From contig DUTL01000088.1 of NCBI GenBank assembly GCA_012842105.1, positions 1 to 30,147 of the forward strand: 30,147 nucleotides of DNA, given 5' to 3'. Origin of the DNA: Candidatus Fermentithermobacillaceae bacterium (GTDB lineage: Bacteria; Bacillota; Sulfobacillia; Fermentithermobacillales; Fermentithermobacillaceae). Numbering within the stretch: the first letter of the stretch is position 1; every line of letters starts with the position of its first letter. The translations under genes and the position numbers were made by a program. Below are positions 7,952 to 15,295 of the stretch, in pieces. The notes beneath the pieces were generated by a model. The model did no database searches, was not told where the DNA came from, and saw only the letters and a program-made list of their open reading frames with translations.

Positions 7952-10126
7952 TTGCATACAGAAAAACGGCCGTTGAACCCTGACGACATTCTCAATTTTA
8001 CATGTGTAGGCGACCCCCGGTTGTCACCTGACGGAAGCAAACTGGCTTATGTGAAACAGTTCTTTGACCATGAAACCCACGAGTCCAAAACTAACATTTT
8101 CCTGATAGACTTTGCCGGCGGGACCACAAAGCAACTTACCAATTCAGGGAAGGACAGTTCGCCAAGATGGTCTCCTTCAGGCGACAGGATCGCTTTTATC
8201 TCGTCACGGTCAGGAAGAAACCAACTCTGGATAATTGATGTTTCCGGCGGAGAAGCATGGCATCTGCCTACGAAAGAAGCGGTACAGGGAGAGCCCGTTT
8301 GGTCTCCTGAACGAACCCGGATTTTCTTTACTGCAAACACTTTCTCCAAGCCCGCTGAATGGGTACCGTACCCCGGAAGCCCTGAAGGCGACCGCCAACG
8401 TGCTGAAGACCAGGCAAGGAGAATACTCGAGCCCGAAGAGAGCAAATCAGGCGGCAAAAACAAGCAAAATGACAGTGGCAAAAAGAGAAACGAAGTAAAA
8501 GTGATTACCAGGTTGCGGTACCGGATAGACGGCATAGGCTACTTCGGTGACCTGCGAAGGCAAGTGTTTTACGTGGACGTGCCCCGGGATCCTCCGGCGG
8601 AAAAAGAACCCGGCGCAGTTCAGGTAACTCATGGCGACTTTGACCACAGCGCCCCTTCACCTTCACCCAACGGTAAATGGATTGCGGTATCAGCTTACCG
8701 CTCAGGAGATGCAGATTACGAAACCAGGAATGAGATATGGGTTTTCAATGTCGAAACCCAAGAAGCACACCTGCTGTATGATGCTCCCGGGCCGGTATAT
8801 GGTTTGAAGTGGTCGCCTGATGGCGACATGATTGCTTTCTACGGGCATGATAATGCCTGCAATGTGTCAACCAGGCAAGATTTGCATGTGGCTCACGTGG
8901 ATGCCTGTCTTGAATCAATTTCCAAAGGCGGCAAATCTGATCCCCTCGACTCAGGCAAGGTCCAAAACTTGACCGGCAGTATGGATTTGCACGCAGGCGG
9001 ATTGATTGGCTCTGACATCAGTTACAGAGGCGGTTCAACCCTTCACTGGGAAGGGCAAACCCTTTATTTTGCTGTCACTGACCACGGGGCTCCGTATGTT
9101 TACTCGGCGGCCCAAACTCACAACCACTGGAATCTTGAACGTATATGTGGCTCTCAAGACAAGGCCATTTCCGCATTTTCAGTGTCTGGCAGCAAGATTG
9201 TGTTGAACATCTCTACGCCCCAGGAGCCAGAGAACTTGTTTCTCGTAGAAGTCAAAGGGGGCAAACAAGCGACTGCCTGTAAACAACTCACGTTTGAAAA
9301 TACAATCCTAATCTCAAACGTGGAACTGGGCGCATGGGAAAAGTTCAACTATAAAGCCCAGGACGGCCAGGAACTTGACGGATGGCTGGTATATCCTGCA
9401 GGAGCCGAGCCCTCCCAGGTGAAAACACACCCAGGCGAATACAACTTCCCCCTTGTGGTCCCTGTCCATGGAGGCCCTCACGGCGCCTACGGATCGGCTT
9501 TCATGTTCCATGCACAGCTGTTTGCAGGACGGGGATATGCCGTAGCGTATTTCAACCCCAGGGGCAGCACCTCTTACGGCCAGGAATTCATGGCTTGCAT
9601 AGACGGCCGGTGGGGCGGCAAGGATTACGGTGATGTAATGTCAGGCGTTGATACTGTAGTATCACAGGGGTTCATTGACAAATCCAACATGTTCATTCAT
9701 GGATGGTCTTACGGTGGGTATATGACTACATGGGTGGTCACTCAGACCGGCCGCTTCAAAGCAGCCTGCGCAGGAGCGCCTGTAACTGATATGTACGCCG
9801 GCTATGGCACTTCTGACATTCTGTGGGCAGATGAACATGAATTCGGCGGCAAACCGTGGGAGAACCCGGAAACTCTAATGCGAAGTTCGCCGCTTAGCTA
9901 CGTAGCATCGGTTACCACCCCAATTTTGCTGCTCCATGGTGAAAACGACTTGCGCTGCCCTGTGCTGCATACAGAAGAGTTCTATACAGCACTCAGAAGG
10001 CTTGGAAAGGCCGCAGTAATGGTACGTTATCCAGGTGAGTTTCATGGTTTGAAGAAACCGGTTCACCGCATAGACCGGCACAAACGCCTTCTTGCGTGGT
10101 TTGAGCATTACCGTTCCCAACAGTGA
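7952..10126 (+). CDS. S9-family serine peptidase (prolyl oligopeptidase / acylaminoacyl-peptidase-like)
   Basis: A 724-residue peptidase starting with TTG; AAGGAGG at 7934-7940 lies 11 bases upstream. Residues from about 20 to 440 form a WD40/TolB-like beta propeller with repeated blades (SPDGSKLAYV, SPSGDRIAFIS, SPNGKWIAVSA, SPDGDMIAFYG). The alpha/beta-hydrolase domain follows from about residue 480. The catalytic triad is visible: S586 in GWSYGGYM, D666 in HGENDLRCP and H698 in GEFHGL. The family cleaves short peptides, with the propeller limiting access. There is no signal peptide, so it should act in the cytoplasm. A Lys/Ser-rich insertion sits near residues 155-180. It is monocistronic and divergent from the cad regulator. 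Exact specificity is unknown. Confidence 0.93.
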   Translation: MHTEKRPLNPDDILNFTCVGDPRLSPDGSKLAYVKQFFDHETHESKTNIFLIDFAGGTTKQLTNSGKDSSPRWSPSGDRIAFISSRSGRNQLWIIDVSGGEAWHLPTKEAVQGEPVWSPERTRIFFTANTFSKPAEWVPYPGSPEGDRQRAEDQARRILEPEESKSGGKNKQNDSGKKRNEVKVITRLRYRIDGIGYFGDLRRQVFYVDVPRDPPAEKEPGAVQVTHGDFDHSAPSPSPNGKWIAVSAYRSGDADYETRNEIWVFNVETQEAHLLYDAPGPVYGLKWSPDGDMIAFYGHDNACNVSTRQDLHVAHVDACLESISKGGKSDPLDSGKVQNLTGSMDLHAGGLIGSDISYRGGSTLHWEGQTLYFAVTDHGAPYVYSAAQTHNHWNLERICGSQDKAISAFSVSGSKIVLNISTPQEPENLFLVEVKGGKQATACKQLTFENTILISNVELGAWEKFNYKAQDGQELDGWLVYPAGAEPSQVKTHPGEYNFPLVVPVHGGPHGAYGSAFMFHAQLFAGRGYAVAYFNPRGSTSYGQEFMACIDGRWGGKDYGDVMSGVDTVVSQGFIDKSNMFIHGWSYGGYMTTWVVTQTGRFKAACAGAPVTDMYAGYGTSDILWADEHEFGGKPWENPETLMRSSPLSYVASVTTPILLLHGENDLRCPVLHTEEFYTALRRLGKAAVMVRYPGEFHGLKKPVHRIDRHKRLLAWFEHYRSQQ

Positions 10127-10146
10127 GTGATTGTCGGATTAAGTTC

Positions 10147-10217
10147 GGGGCGCCCTCCCTGGTGCCCTGAGCATTGCCAATATGCTTCTGCCCTGCTCAG
10201 GTTAGTCGGGCAGAAGC
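10147..10217. terminator. Two hairpins between convergent genes
   Basis: A smaller stem pairs GGGCGCC at 10148-10154 with GGTGCCC at 10161-10167 (one G-T pair). A perfect 10-bp stem pairs GCTTCTGCCC at 10184-10193 with GGGCAGAAGC at 10208-10217, the latter overlapping the 3' end of the deacetylase gene. Neither is followed by a strong T-run. They lie between convergent genes, and a bidirectional terminator role is inferred. Confidence 0.55.
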
Positions 10218-11413
10218 ACTATCTCATATGTATCACGGAAGGCCCCGGCAATGCTGTCCTGTTCACGTTCAGAAACTGTAATGGTACCTGCCTTGCCGTC
10301 TGAAACATACCTTGTCCCGGAACTGTCAAGATACTCAAGCCATTTTGACAATTCTTCCTCGGAACCGCGAATTCTGGGAATGGCCGCCTTGTTCAGTGAC
10401 TCATGGTAGGGAGAAAGCGCAGGTTCTGCGCCAACCAGCAGCACTGCCCGGTTCTCATAGGCAGTTCCTTGATATTCGCCTGCCATAAGGTGTTTCTTAT
10501 TAGAAGAATCTTTGGGATAACCACCGTAAGGAAGTGCAAGTGACAGCGGCCTTCTACCTGTGAGTTGCTCAATTTCGCCGGACTGCTTTCCCAGTTCCAT
10601 CTGAATCACATCCGCTGAGCAATCCCTCAGGTTTCTATGGTTATACGTATGGTTGCCTATCTCCATGCCGCAATCCAGCAAGTAATTGAGTTTCTCACGC
10701 ACCTCGCCGGGAACTTCAAAAGGAGCCGGAAAGTCCACAAAAAATGTGGCCGCATGCCCGAAACCAGGGTGTGCCTTTGAGAACTCAAGCAGTATGCCAA
10801 CAGCTGAATCCGGATCCGGCACATTGTGTTCCAGAGATTTCCTCGCCCCGTTATCTTCAACGTACTTCTTGGCTATAAGCCGAAACTGCCCTGCAGTGGC
10901 ATCGTCAAAAGTTATTACCAAAGGGCTTACGCCTGCAGGCAGGTCGATTTCTCCCGTAAGATAAGACTGAAGTGGCACCAGGCTATAACCGAGTTCGTAG
11001 TACCTTTCGAGATCGCGCCTGAAGTTTGCGGCAGTCCTCACCCAGTCTGACTCAGATTCTCCTATCACGTGGTACATGATAACCGGTACTTTCCCCAACT
11101 CATTAGGCCTTTCAGCCAGTTCAGACACTTTCCTGGCACGCGTTTCCCCAAGGGCTGAAACAGGCTTGTTTTCAGGCTCAACAACAGGTGGGCCAGGCTC
11201 CGGGGCTTGGACGGGAACCTCGCCTAAGCCCTGGCTTTTGCCGGTTCCAAATACCCCCGGGCCTCGCAAAGGCCTCATGAAAAACAGTATTGCAATCCCT
11301 ATCGCACAGGCGGCAACCAATCTCAGGTTTCGGGCCCGGGTTTTCCGGTTTCCAGATCTGCGTCTACGTTTGGAAACAGTTCCCGGCCTATGGTTTGGCT
11401 GAGGTGAATTCAT
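10202..11413 (-). CDS. Membrane-anchored polysaccharide deacetylase (NodB/CE4-like)
   Basis: About 403 residues. The ATG at 11413 is preceded by GGAGGAACCAG, better than an upstream in-frame start. The N-terminus is very basic (KRRRRSGNRKTRAR) followed by one membrane helix at about 31-47, giving a signal anchor with the enzyme outside; a Pro/Glu-rich linker follows. NodB motifs: YHVI at the first strand, TFDDA with D170 and D171 (usually TFDDG), GNHTYNH with H255 and H259, and LPYGGYP. Asp plus the two His form the metal triad of CE4 esterases, which remove N-acetyl groups from chitin-like or peptidoglycan sugars. The Gly-to-Ala change and the lack of an obvious C-terminal catalytic LxH motif are worth noting. 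Peptidoglycan or exopolysaccharide is the likely substrate, by inference. Confidence 0.85.
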   Translation of the reverse strand: MNSPQPNHRPGTVSKRRRRSGNRKTRARNLRLVAACAIGIAILFFMRPLRGPGVFGTGKSQGLGEVPVQAPEPGPPVVEPENKPVSALGETRARKVSELAERPNELGKVPVIMYHVIGESESDWVRTAANFRRDLERYYELGYSLVPLQSYLTGEIDLPAGVSPLVITFDDATAGQFRLIAKKYVEDNGARKSLEHNVPDPDSAVGILLEFSKAHPGFGHAATFFVDFPAPFEVPGEVREKLNYLLDCGMEIGNHTYNHRNLRDCSADVIQMELGKQSGEIEQLTGRRPLSLALPYGGYPKDSSNKKHLMAGEYQGTAYENRAVLLVGAEPALSPYHESLNKAAIPRIRGSEEELSKWLEYLDSSGTRYVSDGKAGTITVSEREQDSIAGAFRDTYEIVLLPD

Positions 11414-11727
11414 CTGGTTCCTCCGGATCTTTACGGCATTGCCGTATACATTTGCCTTTAGCTTGTTTGACGCTTTTTCCGTATCAAAGTTCCCTGGATA
11501 CCGCAAATTTCGACATTCTGCCCCGGTAAGCGGCCTCCACGATTAGCCCCGGTTTACAAATGGCCTCGCACGCTGACTGCAAGATCCAGTCAAGACAATA
11601 CAGCGGCTTGCTCTGGCGCCGGCGCGGTACACCCGTGCAAATATTCTCAATCTTGAGCAGGATTTTTTTATCCTGTAAGGAATTAAGTACGAGCGCCATA
11701 CTCTTTCGGTAAAGGAGGCCTGAGAAA
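11414..11727. other. 314-base divergent intergenic region
   Basis: No gene is supported. The region should contain the promoters for the minus-strand deacetylase and the plus-strand amidohydrolase pair, but I could not assign convincing -35/-10 pairs. It holds two small dyads: ACGGC-att-GCCGT near 11434-11447, and CAGGAT-T6-ATCCTG at 11658-11675, about 50 bases before the amidohydrolase start. AAAGGAGG at 11711-11718 is the binding site for the latter gene. Confidence 0.5.
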
Positions 11728-12915
11728 TTGAAGAATACAGCAATAATCAACGGGCTGGTCTACACTGCGAGCAGTAACCCTGAAATACCGTTCAATCTTG
11801 AAAATGGGGCCATTCTCATCACAGACGGAAAGATAGCGGCGGTAGGAAACAACGTAGACATCCCAAGCAATGCTGAAATATTCGATGTTTCCGGGAAAAT
11901 CGTAACTCCGGGGCTCATTGACGCCCACTGCCACATAGGTATTTCAGAAGACGGAGCTACCTCAGCAGGCCGTGATACAAACGAATCTTCTCAACCTGTC
12001 ACGGCTGAAGTGAGAGCGCTGGATGCGGTCAACCCAAAAGACATTGCTTTTGAAGATGCCATTGCTGCCGGAGTGACGTGTGTGCAGACAGATCCAGGCA
12101 GTGCCAACATCATAGGAGGCGACACTCTTGTGATGAAAACGTGGGGATCGGCAATAGTTGATGAACTGGTAGTGCTGTCACCAAGCGGAGTGAAAGCGGC
12201 TTTGGGGGAAAATCCCAAGCGTGTATATGGATCTCAGAACAAGATGCCAAGAACAAGAATGGGCAATGCGGCTGTAATGCGAACAGCTTTGCTTCAGGCA
12301 AAAGACTACCTCCGGAAAAAAGAGGCTTCCTCTGAAAAGCCTGACAAAGCCCCTGGCTTTGACCTTGGGAAGGAATCCCTGGCCAGGGTAATCAAGAAGG
12401 AACTTCCTTTGAGAATACACTGCCACAGGGCTGACGACATTATTACCGCAATCAGAATCGCCAGGGAATTCGACATAGACATATCCCTGGAGCATTGTAC
12501 AGAAGGGGACAAGGTAGCTCTACACGTAAAAGACAGTGGTTACCCTGTAACCATGGGCCCCTCGTTAACGGATAAGAGCAAACTGGAAGTAAAGGATATT
12601 GGTTTTGCAGCTCCTGTGGCTTTGTCACAGGCCGGTGTAAAGTTGGCATTGGTCACGGATCACCCTGTATTTCCCCTTCAGTATCTCCGCATATGCGCAG
12701 GGCTGGCAATTCGTGAAGGCATGGACGAAGAACTGGCGCTCCTGGCCATCACACGTTATCCCGCCGAAATTGCCGGAGTCTCTCACAGAGTGGGGTCTAT
12801 TGAACCGGGCAAAGACGCAGACCTGGTAGTTTGGACTAAGGATCCTTTCGAATACGATTCCAAGGCCGTATTCACGTTTATTCAAGGGCAGCCCGTCTAT
12901 AAGGCCAACCTATGA
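11728..12915 (+). CDS. Metal-dependent amidohydrolase, imidazolonepropionase-like (first of tandem pair)
   Basis: A 395-residue member of the amidohydrolase superfamily (COG1228-type). The TTG start follows AAGGAGG with 9-base spacing. A small beta-sandwich (residues 1-60 plus the C-terminus) flanks the TIM barrel. Metal and catalytic ligands are recognisable: H67 and H69 in GLIDAHCHIG, H231/H233 in RIHCHRADD, H256 in LEHCTEG and D311 in VTDHP. The C-terminal VGSIEPGKDADLVVW is the usual family ending. Such enzymes hydrolyse cyclic amides, isoaspartyl or X-Pro peptides, or related bonds in the cytoplasm. The substrate is not deducible. It is followed 19 bases later by a paralogue, so the two are probably co-transcribed. 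Confidence 0.88.
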   Translation: MKNTAIINGLVYTASSNPEIPFNLENGAILITDGKIAAVGNNVDIPSNAEIFDVSGKIVTPGLIDAHCHIGISEDGATSAGRDTNESSQPVTAEVRALDAVNPKDIAFEDAIAAGVTCVQTDPGSANIIGGDTLVMKTWGSAIVDELVVLSPSGVKAALGENPKRVYGSQNKMPRTRMGNAAVMRTALLQAKDYLRKKEASSEKPDKAPGFDLGKESLARVIKKELPLRIHCHRADDIITAIRIAREFDIDISLEHCTEGDKVALHVKDSGYPVTMGPSLTDKSKLEVKDIGFAAPVALSQAGVKLALVTDHPVFPLQYLRICAGLAIREGMDEELALLAITRYPAEIAGVSHRVGSIEPGKDADLVVWTKDPFEYDSKAVFTFIQGQPVYKANL

Positions 12916-12934
12916 ACCCTGGAGGTGATCATCT

Positions 12935-14098
12935 ATGAACCGGATAACAGCTGTTATCAACGCAAGGCTATACCCTGTATCCAGCTCCCCTATTGAAAAG
13001 GGCGTACTGCTGTTTGGCGGCGGCAAAATCCTGGAAACCGGCGCAAACATACCTGTTCCCAAGGAAGCAAGAGTGATTGATGCATCTGGCAAATTCATCC
13101 TACCGGGGCTCATTGACGCGCATACCCATATAGGTATCTGGGGTGAGTGGTACGGCCAGCCTGAGCATGACGGCAACGAAGGTTCTAACCCTGTTACAGC
13201 AGGAGTGCGTGCTATTGATGCTGTTTGGCCTGATCACTTTGCGTTTGAGGACGCCCGGTCAGGAGGAGTGACCTGTGTTCAAATCACTCCCGGCTCCGGC
13301 AACGTTATCGGAGGAGAGACAGTCGTAGTCAAGACCTCAGGAACAGTAGTTGACGACATGGTTGTGCGAAACCCCGCTGGACTAAAGGCTGCCCTGGGCG
13401 AAAACCCTAAAGGCTCTTATGGCTCACGAAATAAGGCCCCCAAAACCAGAATGGGAATTGCCTCTATTCTAAGAGGCGCCTTGTTCAAAGCCAGAGATTA
13501 CATGGAGAAACTCGAGGCAGGCAAAACAGACCCGTCGAAACTGCCTGATACAGACCTCGACATGCTGAGTCTGATCAAAGTGCTCAACAAGGAAATTCCG
13601 TTGAGAGTGCACGCTCATAGAGCTGACGATATTGTGACGGCTATCAGAATAGCCGAGGAATTCGGCATAGACTACTCAATAGAACACTGTACCGGCGGCG
13701 CGACAGTTGCAGAATTCCTTGGAAGCAAGAAGGCCAGGGTTAACGTGGGTCCGAGCATGTGGTCAAGAGCAAAGATTGAGACCATCAACATTTCGGTAAA
13801 GACGCCTGGCGTGCTCTCACAAGCAGGTTGCAGGGTAAGCATTATCAGCGACCACCCGTTCCATCCCATACAATTCCTGTCTGCCGCTGCAGCCATGGCC
13901 TGGGCCAACGGGATGCCTGAGGAAGATGCATTGAGAGCGGTAACCCTAACACCTGCAGAAACCCTGGGTGTTGAAAACAGGGTTGGAAGCCTGGAACCGG
14001 GAAAAGACGCCGACTTTGTCATCTGGACGGGCCACCCGTTCAAAGTAAGATCAAGAGTCGATACTGTTTTTATCGAAGGCAACGACGTGTTCCACTAG
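12935..14098 (+). CDS. Metal-dependent amidohydrolase (second of tandem pair)
   Basis: A 387-residue paralogue of the preceding gene; by eye about half the residues match, with shared blocks such as AALGENPK, TRMG, RADDI and EPGKDAD. The ATG follows GGAGGTGATC, a near-perfect anti-16S match. Ligands H63 and H65 (DAHTHIG), H226/H228 (RVHAHRADD), H251 (IEHCTGG) and D306 (ISDHPFHP) are all retained, so both copies look active. Just after the first HxH the two proteins differ (IWGEWYGQ here against ISEDGATS), which suggests different substrates or a hetero-oligomer. No terminator separates them. Confidence 0.88.
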   Translation: MNRITAVINARLYPVSSSPIEKGVLLFGGGKILETGANIPVPKEARVIDASGKFILPGLIDAHTHIGIWGEWYGQPEHDGNEGSNPVTAGVRAIDAVWPDHFAFEDARSGGVTCVQITPGSGNVIGGETVVVKTSGTVVDDMVVRNPAGLKAALGENPKGSYGSRNKAPKTRMGIASILRGALFKARDYMEKLEAGKTDPSKLPDTDLDMLSLIKVLNKEIPLRVHAHRADDIVTAIRIAEEFGIDYSIEHCTGGATVAEFLGSKKARVNVGPSMWSRAKIETINISVKTPGVLSQAGCRVSIISDHPFHPIQFLSAAAAMAWANGMPEEDALRAVTLTPAETLGVENRVGSLEPGKDADFVIWTGHPFKVRSRVDTVFIEGNDVFH

Positions 14099-14335
14099 GC
14101 CACACGCCGGCCAAGTTGCTTTGCTTTCCTGCAAAAGCACATCAAAAAACCATACGGGAGAGGGTGCGGAATTGCCAGGTACCCCTCCCTATTTCTCTCT
14201 TGTCCTTGATTTTCCGGGCCAAACTACAGGAAAAACCAGAAAACACTTGTGCCTGCCTGAAGAGTATTGATGTATAATCGACTGGGCTGACGATACACAT
14301 TGCTTTTGGCACCATCAGAGGAGGGCCTTCTGTAG
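14099..14335. promoter_or_regulatory. Intergenic region with possible lgt promoter
   Basis: A 237-base gap. TATAAT at 14273-14278 is a perfect -10 hexamer; the best -35 is TTGTGC at 14247-14252, but the 20-base spacing is too long, so the promoter call is tentative. A weak dyad (TGCTTT/AAAGCA, about 14118-14140) lies just after the amidohydrolase stop. AGAGGAGGG at about 14318 serves lgt. Confidence 0.4.
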
Positions 14336-15085
14336 TTGATAGACCCTGTAGCAATAGACCTTGGTTTCACAGTAATACGATGGTATGGCATAATGGCTGC
14401 TTTCACCATTCTAGGCGGCATTGTTCTTGGCCGTTATTGGGCATCCCATTTTTCCATTGACACAGACGCCTTCGATACTGTTGCACTTATGTGCGTTCCT
14501 GCATGGATAATAGGTTCAAGGGCAGCATACGTTCTGGCCAACCTTCCTTATTACCGCGGCCGGCCATGGGAGATAATTCGCATCGATCACGGCGGGTTAG
14601 CTTCACAAGGTGGCCTGTTTCTCACATTCGCTGTGGCCTGGCTGTCAACCAGGCGTATGAAGATTCCTTTTTGGGCCCTGGCCGATTCCCTTGCTCCGTC
14701 TTTCGCTCTGGGGCACATATGCATAAGGATTGGCAACTTCGCCAACGGCGAGCTGTATGGCGCACCTACAGGCCTACCCTGGGGAATGGTTTTCCCCGGA
14801 ACCTTTGAACCACGGCATCCGAGCATGCTTTATGAAGGGGCCGGCGCCGTCCTTATTCTGGCGCTATCAGTCATGTGGGCAAAGCAAAGACGCCTTGAAG
14901 GCGAGGCCTTTCTGAAAACCCTGATTTCCATGTCTATTCTCCGCTTTTTGGTTGACATGACCCGAGGGCCCGGGGAGCAGGTATTTGCAGGGCTTGCAAT
15001 GAGCCAAATCCTTGCACTGGCTTATATTGCAGTTGCATTTGCGCTCATGTGCAAACACCAGAGAACCGCGAACCCAGGCACATAG
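14336..15085 (+). CDS. lgt: Prolipoprotein diacylglyceryl transferase
   Basis: A 249-residue integral membrane protein with about seven hydrophobic segments. The TTG start follows AGAGGAGGG at about 10 bases. It moves diacylglycerol from phosphatidylglycerol to the lipobox cysteine of prelipoproteins, the first step of lipoprotein maturation. The family signature RIGNFANGELYG is at 131-142 and HPSMLYE at 161-167; IRWYG at 14-18 matches the conserved first helix. The segment GGLASQGGL (86-94) corresponds to the loop in which E. coli Lgt has an important His (GGMSFHGG); here the position is Gln. The gene is slightly short for the family but otherwise complete. It probably has its own promoter. 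Confidence 0.92.
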   Translation: MIDPVAIDLGFTVIRWYGIMAAFTILGGIVLGRYWASHFSIDTDAFDTVALMCVPAWIIGSRAAYVLANLPYYRGRPWEIIRIDHGGLASQGGLFLTFAVAWLSTRRMKIPFWALADSLAPSFALGHICIRIGNFANGELYGAPTGLPWGMVFPGTFEPRHPSMLYEGAGAVLILALSVMWAKQRRLEGEAFLKTLISMSILRFLVDMTRGPGEQVFAGLAMSQILALAYIAVAFALMCKHQRTANPGT

Positions 15086-15098
15086 GCAAAATGCATCT

Positions 15099-15109
15099 TT
15101 TGCTATAAT
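15099..15109 (+). promoter_or_regulatory. Extended -10 promoter for the chemoreceptor gene
   Basis: TTTTGCTATAAT ends at 15109 and contains TGnTATAAT, a perfect extended -10 element, 16 bases after the lgt stop. No good -35 is visible, which extended -10 promoters tolerate. Initiation about 7 bases downstream would give a leader of about 180 bases before the preferred start of the next gene; I recognise no riboswitch in it. Confidence 0.6.
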
Positions 15110-15295
15110 TCCGCAGCTGCCACAGGTAAACTTTTGCCGTGCTTGTTCGATTTTAACAGGTAGTAGGAAAAGTGTTCCAGGCAAGACGTTTGTTGAAAAT
15201 GTGAAGCCCAAGGGAATTTGAGCCACAGCATTTTTGAAAACTCTTCCAGAGTTCGAAGGCAAACGGGGATACACTACAATACCTGCGGCAAGGAG

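Noticed and set aside
8047..8535. Antisense open frame of 162 codons within the S9 peptidase gene
   Set aside because: It is a shadow of a gene whose propeller motifs and catalytic triad are clear, and it has no recognisable domain.
15218..15295. Longer N-terminus for the chemoreceptor from the TTG at 15218
   Set aside because: Its ribosome binding site is poor and the extra 26 residues do not look like a cytoplasmic or signal segment; kept only as an alternative.
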